Shown: piece by piece, positions 10,441-21,139 of the stretch
Numbering within the stretch: the first letter of the stretch is position 1
How the letters are laid out: the number at the start of each line of letters is the position of its first letter
Source: Clavaria fumosa
Taxonomy: Eukaryota > Basidiomycota > Agaricomycetes > Agaricales > Clavariaceae
DNA length: 64,000 nucleotides
Direction of reading: 5' to 3'
Assembly: GCA_951802425.1 (NCBI GenBank)
Contig: OX637796.1
Coordinates: 4,216,001-4,280,000, forward strand
Program-made: the position numbers and the translations under genes
Notes under the pieces: generated by a model
The model's input: the letters and a program-made list of their open reading frames with translations, nothing else
The model's database searches: none
What the model was told of the DNA's origin: nothing

Positions 10441-13400
10441 TTAAGGCTGGGCATCCTGACCAGCTAGCTTGGCCTTGTTGGGGTGGGAGAGGAAGAAGTC
10501 CCAGAGAAGCAATGTTACATTAGTGAGGTTCCTATGGGGCTCCCAAGTGTTTTCCTCCACTGGGTATCCCAAACACTTCACCAAGTACTTCACCCCATGC
10601 CCCACCTTCTTAACATCAAGGATTGCCTCCACATCGTACTCCAGGTGGTCATCATCAATCGTAGGGGGCAGAGGGGGCAGGTTCTGAGAAGGGAAGGAAG
10701 GGGGATGGTAGGGCATCAACAGCAACTCATTGAAGACCCGATGGATGCACCAGGCCCAAGGGAGCTTGAGGCAATACCCAGCAGGTCTCACCTTCTCTTC
10801 AATCACAAAGGGGCCTGCACACTTGTTGTCAAGCTTTTTAGAGGGACAGTCCATTTTTAAGTTCCTTGTGTCCAGCCAGACTAGATCTCCCACAGAGTAC
10901 TCACGACTTGGGCGCTTTCCCATGTTGTGGCTCTTCTTCATTGCTGCCACCGCTTTCTCCATAGCCTCCTTGGCTGCTCTTTGGGATTCCATGAGCTTAG
11001 CCAGCCACTCATCTGCCACTGGGTTCACTTCTGTGGGTGGGCAGAGTCCCCCATTCCATGGGTGCTGACCGTACTCGAGGAAGAAGGGTGTCTGTCCTGT
11101 TGCAGAGTGCTCACGGATGTTAAGGGCGAATTCTGCAGTGGACAACCACTCAGCCCAGTCATCCTGCAGGTGATCCACATAGGCCTGGAGGTAGATCTCC
11201 ATCTCCTGGTTCGCCTGCTCCATCTGCCCATCAGTCTGTGGGTGGAAAGTTGTACTTGGGTTTGCTTTCACTCATATCATGGAGTAGAACTCCTTCATGA
11301 ATCGAGACACAAACTGGGATCCCCGGTCACTCACAACCTTATGTGGGACTCCATGATCACAGAATACCTGGTCCCAAAGGAGGCATGCAGCTCCAAGTCC
11401 TGTGAGGTCAAGTCCAATCCCTTCCAGCAGTGTCCACTTTGTGAACTTGTCGACAATGACAAGGATGGCATTGTGTCCATGTGAGAGGGGGAGGGGCCCA
11501 ACAATGTCCCACATAATCACTGACCAGGGACCATCTGGAATGGGGTGTGGGTGGAGTGGGGCCGCATGCTTGGTACGGTCAGGCTTCATTTGCTGGCATG
11601 TCTCGCACCCCTGGGCATACCGATCTGCATCTTTCACCATCCCCACCCACCAATAGGTCCTCAACAATGCTGCTCTCAGCTTCTGTGGTCCAGGGTGCCC
11701 AGCTGTGGGGAGGTCATGCTCAAAAGCAAGGACTGCCTCATGGGCCTCCTCTGGTACCCATGTGATCCCACTCTTTTGCCAGAGTCCCATCTGATCCCAT
11801 GTCCACTCATCATCAAGCCCCTCTGGCTTCTGTACATGTGCCACACTATTTTTCTGGAGTAGCATCTCCATTTCTGATGTGAATGACACACAGACCTTGG
11901 CCTCAGGGAAGACCTGTACCAGGGCATCCTCCTCCACCATCTCCCCATAATCTGGCCTCTGGGAGAGAGCATCAGCTTTCATGTTTGACTTCCCAGTGCA
12001 GTACCTGATCTTGAAGTCAAAGCACTGGAGCTCCCCAACCCAATGAACTGCCTTGGCTTCAACTTCTGGGGCTTCCAGAAGTACTGGAGGTTTGCATGGT
12101 CTGTCCAGATCTCGATCGTCTCCTCTGCTCCAATGAGGTATGCTCACCACTCGCGAAGTGCCCAAATCACAGCCAAGAACTCCTTGTCGTACACATCATA
12201 GTTCTTCTCAGCTGCAGTGAGGGCCTTGAAGATGTAGTCCACAACTCTCCAGGTTCCATCCATCTGCTGCTGCGAGAGCACTCCACCAGTTGCCAAGTTA
12301 CTTGCATCCGTCTCTACCTTCCATCTCCCTTTGTCCTGAGGCAGAGCCAAGACCGGGGCTGATACGAGTGCCTGGTGGAGATCTCAGAAGGCTGCTTCCT
12401 CCTCCTCCTCCCATTTCCATGGAACATTCCCAGTCAGCCAGAAGAGTGGCTTTGCCCAGGCAGAAAGGTTCGGGATGTGCTGACGGAGGTAGTTTAGCAT
12501 CCCATTAAACCTCTGGACCTCCTTCACATTTCTTGGTCATGGCCAGTTACAGATCGCTGCGCCTTTGGCTGAGTCATGCTCCAGATGGTTGTGGGAGATC
12601 TTCATCCCCAGGAAGAAGATCTCACTCTTCTCAAACTCACACTTGCTGAGTCTGAGACACAGCCCATTCTCCCCAAACTTCCTCAAGACCCAATCCATCC
12701 AATACCAGTGTGTAGCCAAATCCTCTGCAAACACTATAACATCATCAACATAGGCACGGACATGCCCTCCTGCAATCTCTTCCCTCAACACATGGTTCAT
12801 GAAGCGCTGGAAGGTCACGGGTGCATTCTGCAGCCCAAACCACATAACTGCTGGTTTGAAGAGTCCACAAGGTGTTAGAAAAGTACAGCAGTGCTGATGT
12901 TCTTGCCAGACCTGCTTTGATGGGAAACCTCCCTTCGCATCAATCTTGGAATAGATGGTTGCCCCCTTTAACACATCCACGGTGTCTCGGATGAGGGGGA
13001 GGGGGTACTTGTCTTTGATTAGATGCAAGTTCAGCCTAGAATAGTTAATAATCAGCCGCAGCTTGTCCTTCTCGCATTTGAAGAAGAAGGGGCTTGCGTA
13101 TGGGGATTTCGAAGGCCGGATTCGTCCAGAGGCCAGCTGCTCATCCACCCAGCAATTCATCTCCACCATCCCTTCTCGCATTAGAGAGTATAACTTAGAG
13201 GAGAGGTGTCCAGGGTCCATCCTAAACTTGATTTTAATATCAAAGTCTGGGTGGGAGTGGGGAAGTTCATCCCACTTCACTTCACTAAAAACTGAAGGGT
13301 AGCAGCTGGGCCAATCAGGGGTAGGGCCAGAGTTGGGAAAACAGGTGTCCGGAATACTTGTGGATGTGAGGGTACTCATTTTCAGGGGTGCAGGGGCTTG

Positions 13401-13840
13401 AGGGGATGTGGAACACTGTGGGGGGCAGTGGGTAAGGCTCAGCTCTGCCTTCTTCCAGTCAATGTCAGGGTTGTGTCACTTGAGCTAGTCATGCCCAAGG
13501 ATGACCTTGTGGGATTGGATCTTTCCCAGCAGGAAATGGACCCATTCACAATGGTCACCCACCTTCACCAGCAGCTCAATTCCAAACTGGATTTTACCCT
13601 CTCTGTTCTGTGACCCATCCACATTGTACATTGTGATTGGGTTCAGCAAGGGAGATGGCTCTAGGCCCACTCTTTTTGCCCACTCCAAATCCATGAAACA
13701 GTTGGTGCATCCTGAGTCGACAAGGGCCTTTGTCATAGCCCACTTGCCAGTGCTGAGGGCCTCCAAGTGCACCTGGATGGCTAGCTCTCATGGCACACAT
13801 TTCTCCACCTCTGGCTGCACCTTGGTTGGGTGCTCTGCCA
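10441..13840 (-). pseudogene. A1 pol remnant (PR-RT-RH-IN-chromodomain)
   Basis: Frames on the minus strand cover protease (LVDSGCTNCFMD, near 13700), reverse transcriptase (YVDDVIVFAED, near 12735), RNase H (VETDASNLATGG, near 12310), the integrase zinc region (C-x2-C, near 11600), the integrase core (WDIVGP near 11500; SDRGSQF near 11320; HPQTDGQ near 11240) and a C-terminal chromodomain (VKYLVKCLGYPVEENTWEP, near 10560). Stops and shifts separate them at about 13380, 12530, 12350 and 11272. The Glu expected after HPQTDGQ is still present in a changed context (MEQAN in place of TERVN). Many changes against the young copy at 23913-27536 are CpG to TpG or CpA. Confidence 0.95.
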
Positions 13841-13844
13841 GTCT

Positions 13845-14575
13845 CACTTCCTCTTTCACCTCAGCCCCAATTCAGGTATGTCTCCGCTGCAAGATAGTAT
13901 ACTTCGGTATACTTGCTGCAGGCACAGGGACGGAATGGGGGCTGGAACAACTCTTCTCTCCAGCCAGAGTCCTCCTTTCTCTCTCAAGTGGCTCCAGTTT
14001 TGCTTGGAGCAACCCAATCTCTCTCTGGTAATCCTCTGTTGTTCAGGGGGTACCTGGCACTCCACAGGTTCAGGCTCTTGGGACCTGTGGACACATGTCA
14101 GGCAGGGGGCAGAAATGGACAGCATGCCCTGTCTGGTGGCATCAGAAACAATGTCTCTCGGCAGGGGCCCAACCTCAGCCCATGGTTACATCCAGAGTAC
14201 ACTGTGGAGGGGTTGCGAGAGGTTGTGGAAAGGTCGTGGTGGGTTGCGGGTCTCATTCTGCAACTATCGCATTGAGTCGCCTTTGCTGGGCATTGAGTCT
14301 TTCTGCCAGCACTTTCCATCCTCCATATGTCTCTGGCATTGGGGAGACACCATAGATTCTCTCCACCAACCTCCTACTCAGGTTCAGCTCCAGCCAATGG
14401 ACCAGGATGTCCGAATTGGCCACCTCAGTCATCCCCACCCAGCAGAACAGTGTTTCGAACCTCATAAAGAATTCTGGGGCTGTCATGGAGCCCTGTTTCA
14501 ACCCTGTGATATCTGCGAGGGCTGTTGCTCAGTTGTTCAGGTTGCCAAACACCTGCTTTAACTCTTCCACAATGA
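13845..14575 (-). pseudogene. A1 gag remnant
   Basis: The minus strand holds the C-terminal half of gag: TAPEFFMRFETLFCW, LVHWLELNLSRRLVERIYG, then the zinc-knuckle region and the RR-T-AGEKSC tail that leads into protease. The part of gag upstream of ATALADI is deleted. The frame is broken several times. Confidence 0.85.
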
Positions 14576-15007
14576 AACTTTTGTTAATGTGGGGCCTGAA
14601 TGGTGTCCCAGGTGGTTGCTCCACAACTCCTAATGAGTTGCCCATGCACCCTTCTGACAATGGTCACAGAGCAAGGGCCCTGTCCACTGGACCAGGAAAC
14701 TACAGAAAGACTATGTAGGGGCCTTTCCTTGCCCTGTACACTACATGATTCACTGGTACAGTGGCTGTAAAACAAGGTTCCAGGCCTTGGGCATTCGGTA
14801 TCACTTGGGGAGGGTCACAGTAGACTTCCTCCAGGTCTGGTCATGTGTATCTACACACAGTAAAAATTTCACACAGTTCTGTTACACACCACGGGCAGGG
14901 TAAAGGAGAAGAGGATGATAGGGGCTGAGCTGTGACAACATGTCACAGTTTGAGATTAAGGGTCCAGGCTAGCCGGGTTAGGACACAGGGCTAGAGCAGA
15001 CAGGCAG

Positions 15008-15017
15008 ATGTTAGTAT
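15008..15017 (-). other. A1 self-primer binding site
   Basis: On the minus strand the site reads ATACTAACAT, two bases inside the 5' LTR. It is the exact complement of ATGTTAGTAT in that LTR (minus strand of 15066-15075). The arrangement matches A2, B and C. Confidence 0.7.
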
Positions 15018-15315
15018 TATATCAGACTGGGTCTCACACAACTTAAATGTAAGGTCATGACGACAATACTAACATAAGGGGAAAAGAGTACAAGTAGGAA
15101 AAAGACATAGTATATATAGCAAGAACCCCGGGAGTTGCCGGTGTTCCCACACTCAGACCCTGTGAGTCACATGATGCGCCCAGACCCAGGTCATGTGATC
15201 TTACATGATTACATAATCTGACCCAGCCACAGGTCATGTGACCTTCCAACAACCCTCCCCAGTTTCTCCATAACTCCTCTTTGGGATGGCTTATGTAAGC
15301 AATCCTAACATTATA

Positions 15316-15992
15316 CTTGTATTTGGGTGGAATTGACCTACTCTTGACACCCCATTGTCCTTGACATTCTCCACTTAATGCTGATGGACTCTGGAATTAT
15401 CCTGTCTCCACCCTTTGTCATAGGCATTGAGTCATCTTCTGGTAAGTATGGGACACATATACACATAGTGGGCCAACATATATGTTGAGGCCACAGTCCA
15501 ATTTCACTCTGAATTCGAGTAGCTTACCTGTACCACTTCTCCAAGACAGGACTCTAACCAGACTCCACTCCTATCTCCATTCTGCCTGACTTTGACCTTG
15601 TTATCCTGACAGTCAGTGACAGCCAGTCACCAACTCAGACTTCTGGCATGTGAGAAAGGGAGATGGTGGTATAAAATCCAGGGCAGTATAGATATAAGAT
15701 GAGGGGCTCCCCTACTACTTTGGCACAGCCACCCTCTAGTGGACAGTAGGGCTGCACAGGTGGTGTATTTGCCTTTAAGCTGGGTAGCACCATGCTGCTG
15801 TCTCATGTGATAGAATGATGTGTGATGGGATTAGAATGCTTCTATAGCATGATTGGTGTGTTGAAGAGGAGAAATGCTTGCTAAGAAAAGTGCATGCAAT
15901 GAAGCATTGGATGCAGTTCTGTGTTCAATGTTTGTATTGAAATTTCAGGTTTGTTTTACTCTTGTTTGATTGGTATGGCATATAATGTTTAT
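15316..15992 (+). other. Right part of the old LTR interrupted by A1; otherwise no gene
   Basis: Between about 15370 and 15560 the sequence tracks the 3' part of the LARD LTR (GGACACATATACACATAG, then GTTGAGGCCACAGTCC). This continues the LTR seen left of A1. From about 15700 to 15992 nothing is recognisable. Confidence 0.4.
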
Positions 15993-16332
15993 TACTGTAC
16001 CATTTTGTTCAATACGAACACCCTTGTGACGCATGACCAAAAGTTTCATTTCGAACAGCCGAACAGGGGAGGGGTGACCCCGTGACCTTGGAAAAATATT
16101 CGAACACTGTATTATGGCATCACACATCCCAGGAGTAAGATCAGTGCTTAGCGACGTCATCTTGACTGCAAAAACGAGCCCCCCTTTGCCAGCACAGTCA
16201 TACCTCACCCCAACCATGCCTGCAGTGCCATCACGAGGCCGTCATGAGGTCCGTGCAGACGAGATGATAAGCCACGGTGGATCGTCGGAACTGGGTTTGT
16301 GTGGGTGTTGGTCTTGAGAATCTATGTATATA

Positions 16333-17019
16333 CAGTTGAACATGGCATAACGTATAACGACGGTCAGACCCTAAAACTAATACGGTATCGTGGGTATACG
16401 GTAACCTATGTGTCACATATTATGTGACATGTGTGATGTGTGACGGTTTCCAAAAATGGTCCAGTGTCGTCTGCTGCGCCTTCGCCACCTGCTGTCTTCG
16501 CAAATGCCCACGAAGGCGTCGGGCCTCTTGTGACAATATCCGTGCATTGTCTACCTCACCAAGTCTGTCCAAGCATGCCCCTTCACACCTGGTACGGAAA
16601 TGCTCCACAATCTCACTTTGCGACATCCCCTTATGCTGATCCACATAGGTGAAGACGGTTAACCAGTCGTGGAGGGTCAAGTTTTTTCGTTTGGCCTCAT
16701 AAACAGGCATTGCAGAGCTGGCAGGAGTGTCTTTTGGCAATTTTTTTCCGGATAGTCTATCATAGCTGTTAGACATAGGGATCTGGTGCTGGCCCGCTGC
16801 AAGGGAAGGCCGAAAAAAAAATGTATTTTCATTTCAAATCATGCCTGATAATTGGACCTGGGTGCCCGCAAGAACGTATATTTTGGGGCCCAGCCCCATA
16901 CGTTATTCGTTATGCCAGTTTTCGTATAATTTACCGCAAACCAACTTGGTTAGGGCCCAAAATCAATACGTTATCCGAAATATACGTTTACCCGTGATAC
17001 GTTATGCCATGTTCAACTG
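16333..17019 (-). mobile_element. 687 bp pogo-family element with perfect 23 bp terminal repeats
   Basis: The element starts CAGTTGAACATGG and ends in its exact inverse complement, with 23 bp perfect (16333-16355 and 16997-17019). TA flanks it on both sides (16331-16332 and 17020-17021). TA target sites and CAGT-type ends are typical of pogo/Fot1 transposons. The interior is CpG-rich compared with the flanks, which suggests a younger insertion. It encodes one short open frame and is far too short for a full transposase. Confidence 0.9.
16420..16776 (-). CDS. Internally deleted pogo transposase: HTH fused to the C-terminal tail
   Basis: This is an intact 118-codon frame starting at ATG 16774-16776. 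Residues about 28-66 (KRKNLTLHDWLTVFTYVDQH ... EIVEHFRTRCEGA) look like the first helix-turn-helix of the CENP-B/pogo DNA-binding region. After EGA the sequence jumps to a basic, Gln-rich tail ending QQTTLDHFWKPS, which looks like the extreme C-terminus of such transposases. The DDE catalytic domain is absent. The frame is open through the junction, so the product could be a short DNA-binding protein able to bind family ends. Expression and function are unknown. It may simply be a deletion derivative whose frame has not yet decayed. Confidence 0.65.
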   Translation of the reverse strand: MSNSYDRLSGKKLPKDTPASSAMPVYEAKRKNLTLHDWLTVFTYVDQHKGMSQSEIVEHFRTRCEGACLDRLGEVDNARILSQEARRLRGHLRRQQVAKAQQTTLDHFWKPSHITHVT

Positions 17020-17281
17020 TATATTTTTCTCTGTTATGGAGCCTGGGTATGTTGCCTGATACGAAAGGTTTTGCTAGTTTCTTTTCGTGTTGAGAGTGTA
17101 TTGAATCCACAGTGTTTCCCAAGCAAATTTTTCAATTTAGGTACCTCTAATAAGAGCGAATCTGGTAACTGCTCCAGTGCATTCGAACAAGCCCATCGTG
17201 ACGCGTGACCACATACCAAAATTCGAACTGAACAGCCTTAGCGTGACCGTGACTGTTCGTATTGAATGAAATGGTACAGTA

Positions 17282-17960
17282 CAAGGGATGACCTTGATCC
17301 ACAGTATCAATTACAACATTGCACCTCAGGCAACTGTGTGTCACATGGCAGAAGCAGGTCCAAGTCATACCCATGCCAAACAACAAGGATGAGTCACAAT
17401 CATGGGGACCATCTGAAAATGAATTGCTTGCAGATCTTGTTTTGGAAAAGGAGAAGGTTTGGTATTTTAAGGAGGTGGATGATGATGATGTCTTTTCTGA
17501 TTCAGACAATGATAGCGATGAGAGTCATGAGAAATTGGGATTTTTGGAGCACTGACTCCTGAAGACTTCTACCCAGATGGTCATAGTGATTTGGGAGAAG
17601 ATTTTTAATATCCAGCTGTACATTTTCATTGTACCATGCCTTACTGTTGACCTCTGAAGCAAATGGAGTATTAGGGCCTGTTTCAGCTCATGTACAGTAA
17701 TAATTTAATTTGAGTATCAAGACAGATAAATAGCAATATTATTCTTCTGAGAGGAGACCATGAGATGTCAGAATATACTGTGGGAATGGTATCAAAGATC
17801 TAAGAGGATTGTGAGAGTTGGAGATTCATGGAAAGGGTGGCACAAGTTGATGGACACTTTGGATTGGATGATGGATTGGTCAGGGGTATAGGAAAAGTCC
17901 TGTAGTTCATGGGAAAAGGTCAATAGAAAGCCACTAAGACCTTAGTCAGAGTGGTGGGGA
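17282..17960 (+). other. Acidic short frame, no recognised gene
   Basis: A frame at 17319-17555 ends in a very acidic run (KEVDDDDVFSDSDNDSDE). It has no known domain and sits between two transposon relics. It may be a leftover of the host sequence around the MITE or of the Helitron. Confidence 0.3.
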
Positions 17961-19190
17961 TGAGGCATTGTGGCAACAATTTAGGGAAGGCTTCTGTAGT
18001 GACTTAGCACACAGGATCCGTCAAATATATCCTGACATTCCTCAACCTTCACCTGCAGATGTCTTTGATTATGGACTTTATCTGCTGAACAGATTGTTGC
18101 TCAGATCTGGCAAGAGTCTTTCTGACTTCCCTTCAATGCCACAGATTGTAAGAGAATGGGGTGTAATGGGTGGAAATGCTCTGCTTTGATAGCACTTAGA
18201 CTATAACCCAGAGGAACAGGCTGAAATTATGACTACATGCCTGGCTGCATTTAATGATGAGCAAAGGACAGCATTCAATGCTGTAATGACCTCTGTTGAT
18301 CAGAAATTGGGCAAGTGTCTCTTCCTTCACAGTGCAGGTGGTGGGGGTAAGACATATATATGCAATGCTGTTGCTGCTGCTGTCAGAGCCAGGAGTAAAG
18401 TTGCACTTTGTGTTGGCTCTTCAGGGATCTCCTCCCTGAGGGCATACCTCACACTCATGCTTCCACATCCCAATCCCAGTTGATGATAAATCATTCTGCA
18501 AAATCAAGAAGGGGACCAACCTTCATGAGGTGCTCAAGAGCACTGACATCATCATCTAGGATGAGGTGCCTATGCAGCACAGGCATTGTGTTGAGGCAGT
18601 TGATTGTACACTCCATGATGTTCTCAACAATAACAGCACCTTTGGAGGCATAACTGTGCTTTTTGGTGGAGATTTTAGACAAACAATGTCTGTGGTCCCA
18701 CATGGAACAAGGGGTCAGATCATAAGTGCATCACTGTGCAGGTCATCTTTGGGATAAAATTGAGATCCATCATCTTATGCAAAACATGAGGTTAGAGAGG
18801 GATCCTGGGAGTGAGCAGTTTGCAAATTGGTTGCTTGAGGTTGGGTCAGGACAGGCAAACCATGCTAATGGGATGGTCACACTACCATAACATATGCACT
18901 GTGGTCCAACAGTACATACTCTCATTGAAGCATTGTACCCAGGTATCCAGGCAGCAAACAAGCTTGACAATTACTATCTGGATAGAACCATTCTCTCTCA
19001 CAAAAATAATGATGTTGATGATCTCAACAAGGAGATACTGGCTAAATTTCCAGGGGAGAAGGTCTACCACAGTGCTGACTCTGTCAACATGGAGAGAGGA
19101 GTGGATGCAAATTGGATTCTTGAACCCTATCAAATCCTCAGGATTGCCTTTGGCTCATTTAGCCTTGAAGAAGGGTTGCCCAGTCATGCT
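17961..19190 (+). pseudogene. Helitron-type Pif1 helicase relic, part 1
   Basis: The translated order is DYGLYLLNRLLLRSGKSLSDFPSMP (18070-18140), AFNDEQRTAFNAV (18247-18285), Walker A HSAGGGGKTYICNAV (18328-18372), a Walker-B-like DEVPMQH (18558 on), [15 protein letters not shown] (18664-18708), LDNYYLDRTILSHKNNDVDDLN (18960-19028) and ILEPYQILRIAFG (19117 on). This is the motif order of the Pif1-like helicase domain of fungal Helitrons. Stops (for example at 18187) and frameshifts (near 18440, 18755 and 18890) break it. I found no Rep nuclease domain upstream, so the relic is 5'-truncated. The sequence resumes at 19517 and at 30082. Confidence 0.85.
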
Positions 19191-19508
19191 TAGGGAATGG
19201 CAAGGATATGGATAAATATGTATCCATGGGTATCCATATCTGTATGGGTATGGGTATGGATACAAAAATCTATATCCGTGGGCTTCAAAACAAGCCAAAG
19301 ATTGTCCAAAAAAGTCAAGAATTGACTGAGATAGAGTCAAAACACTGTTTTGAGCATATCTCAGTCAATTCTTAACCATTTTGGATGTTCTTGGTGTCAT
19401 TTAATCAGAAATCTGTGGATAAATCCATGGATTTTGTATCCATATCTGTGGCAAGTATGAGTATGGATACAGAGAAATGCATCCACAGAGTATCTGTGCC
19501 ATTGCCAA
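19191..19508. mobile_element. 318 bp hAT-like MITE inside the helicase relic
   Basis: The helicase sequence is interrupted exactly between two copies of the 8 bp word gtcatgct (19183-19190 and 19509-19516). The insert begins TAGGGAATGGCAAGGATATG and ends ...TATCTGTGCCATTGCCAA, giving imperfect inverted ends. An 8 bp target duplication with an AGGG-TGGCA-type end is the pattern of hAT elements. The interior is made of ATGGGTATGG/ATCCATATC-type palindromic words and encodes nothing. Confidence 0.8.
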
Positions 19509-19516
19509 GTCATGCT

Positions 19517-19703
19517 CCTATGCAATCTGGACACTACAAATAGTCTTTGCAATGGCACCTGTTTTATTTTGGTAAGGATGTCCTGGAGTGTTGCATACTG
19601 GGAGGAGGCCATGCAGGTCAGACCACCTTCATTCCAAGGGTCATCCTGGAACCCTCAAACTCAGGCATCACCAATTCCCTGTTTGCCTTGCATTTGCCAT
19701 GAC
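19517..19703 (+). pseudogene. Helitron-type helicase relic, part 2
   Basis: Sequence resumes right after the hAT-like insert with NLDTTNSLCNGTCFILVRM-like coding, then, after frame changes, QFPVCLAFAMT, and it stops at the LARD target site atgac (19699-19703). These blocks fit the helicase region just before its last motifs. The reading frame is broken by indels. Confidence 0.8.
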
Positions 19704-20557
19704 TGTCACGGCCCTATCCAGTTACCCAGCCACATCCGAAACACCTGCAATTACCTCCAATACATCTCCGATGTATCTCTGCTCCAACTCCGGCACCCCC
19801 ACTCCGACTCCGCCTTCTCCGCTCCAATTCTGCTCTGTCTCCGCTCCGGGGTCCAAAACTCCAGTCCGGACTTTCATCGGACTTTGATATCGGTCCTTCG
19901 GACCGAATGGACTTTGTTTCTAGCATGTTCCTTGGTGCTAGTCCATGGTTAGTAACCATTGGGACGATGCCCACTACCCATGGGAACTTATTCTTTGCCT
20001 TACATGTATCATCTATGCCTTTCTCACTCCTCAGGTGAAATTATTGTAGATATTTGATATATTCATGTTTCACAGTCTGCCCTATGCCCTACCCTAGTAG
20101 CATATAAGCCCCCATGTATCTCCATGATCCTCAGTTCAAATATTAACGTTATTTCTGGTCCTTGTCACTTGGTCCGTGCGTTAAGGGACTTCGTCCTCAC
20201 TGTTCTCGACAGTCCCGATGAGTTCCACAAAACTCCGGCGGACTCCAACGGACTCCAGGCAATTTCCCTTCAGACTTCATCCTTCCTTGTCCTGGAAAGC
20301 AAAGTACCAGCAAGGTTAAATTGGGACACATATACATGTGGTGGCACAACCCATAAGTTGAGGCCATAGTCCCACCCCCTTTGACCTCCTTCTAGTTCTT
20401 TCTCCTTTTGTGTAGAGGAGAAGTCCTTGCGCAACTCCGATCCAGACTCCGACTGGACTCCGCTCCACTCCAGCTTCGCCTTTGCCACCCTCCTTTTTGG
20501 TCTCCTCTACACTACCCCTCCCACTCCTGCTTTGAAGCAAAGAATCAGATCTTAACA
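19704..20557 (+). repeat. LARD 5' LTR
   Basis: It spans TGTCACGG to TTAACA. The base run after it (TATTCGAACTAACAACC, from 20561) is the place for a primer site; it contains ATTCGAAC, which would pair with a tRNA T-arm core, but no full match to a tRNA 3' end is visible. Confidence 0.9.
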
Positions 20558-20699
20558 GTATATTCGAACTAACAACCTTGTGTATACAACTGGTCCTTTG
20601 CTTGCCCTTTGTGCTGCTGCTTGCCTTGCTCCTTGCTGCAAAAGCCAAAGGTCCGATCCGAACCTCCAATCTGAACCTCCGATCCGAAACTCCGCTCCG

Positions 20700-21135
20700 A
20701 AGCTCCGGTCTGTTCGAGCGCACTTTGTGTGCATTTGCTCTGGACCTGGATTTGCCACAAGCTGTCTGTCCATGGCGATACAACTAGGACATTTTCCTAA
20801 CCTCTGATCCATAACTCCGATCCACACCTCCGATCCACACCTTCGATCTGCACCTCTGATCTGAAACTCCACTCCGAAACTCTGGTCTGTTCAAGCACAC
20901 TTTGTGTGCATTTGCTCCGGACCTGGATTTGCCACAAGCCGTCTGTCCATGGCGATACAACTAGGACATTTTCCTAACCTCTGATCCATAACTCTGATCC
21001 GCACCTCCGATCCACACCTCCAATCTGCACCTCCGATCCGAAACTCCGGTCCGTTCGAGCACACTTTGTGTGCATTTGCTCCGGACCTGGATTTGCCACA
21101 AGCCGTCTGTCCACAGCGATACAACTAGGACATTT
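20700..21135. repeat. Three tandem units of about 165-177 bp in the LARD interior
   Basis: The block CACTTTGTGTGCATTTGCTC starts at 20721, 20898 and 21062 (spacing 177 and 164). Each is followed by the same gacctggatttgccacaag and gatacaactaggacatttt words. Confidence 0.85.
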
Positions 21136-21139
21136 TCCA

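Larger units (their letters stand above)
10181..15310 (-). mobile_element. Chromovirus A1, full-length but broken Ty3/Gypsy copy
   Basis: Two LTRs bound the element (10181-10429 and 15020-15310), flanked by the 5 bp duplication ttata (10176-10180 and 15311-15315). The element lies on the minus strand. The order is 5' LTR, leader, gag remnant, protease, reverse transcriptase, RNase H, integrase, chromodomain, 3' LTR. The left LTR lacks about 42 bp that the right LTR has, between two AGGTCATGTGA words. The N-terminal half of gag is missing, with the leader joined to mid-gag near 14575. All coding parts carry stops and frameshifts, so the copy cannot act on its own. The LTR ends read TGTTAG...CTGATA rather than TG...CA. 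Confidence 0.95.
15995..17279. mobile_element. TA-flanked MITE with CTGTACCATT terminal repeats
   Basis: The left end CTGTACCATTTTGTTCAATA (15995 on) and the inverted right end (to 17279) agree at about 25 of 27 positions. TA dinucleotides flank both ends (15993-15994 and 17280-17281). This suggests a Tc1/mariner-type non-autonomous element. Sub-terminal inverted similarity (CGAAC, TGACGC) continues inward. The interior is occupied by the pogo derivative at 16333-17019, leaving about 600 bp of its own sequence with no coding capacity. Confidence 0.75.
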
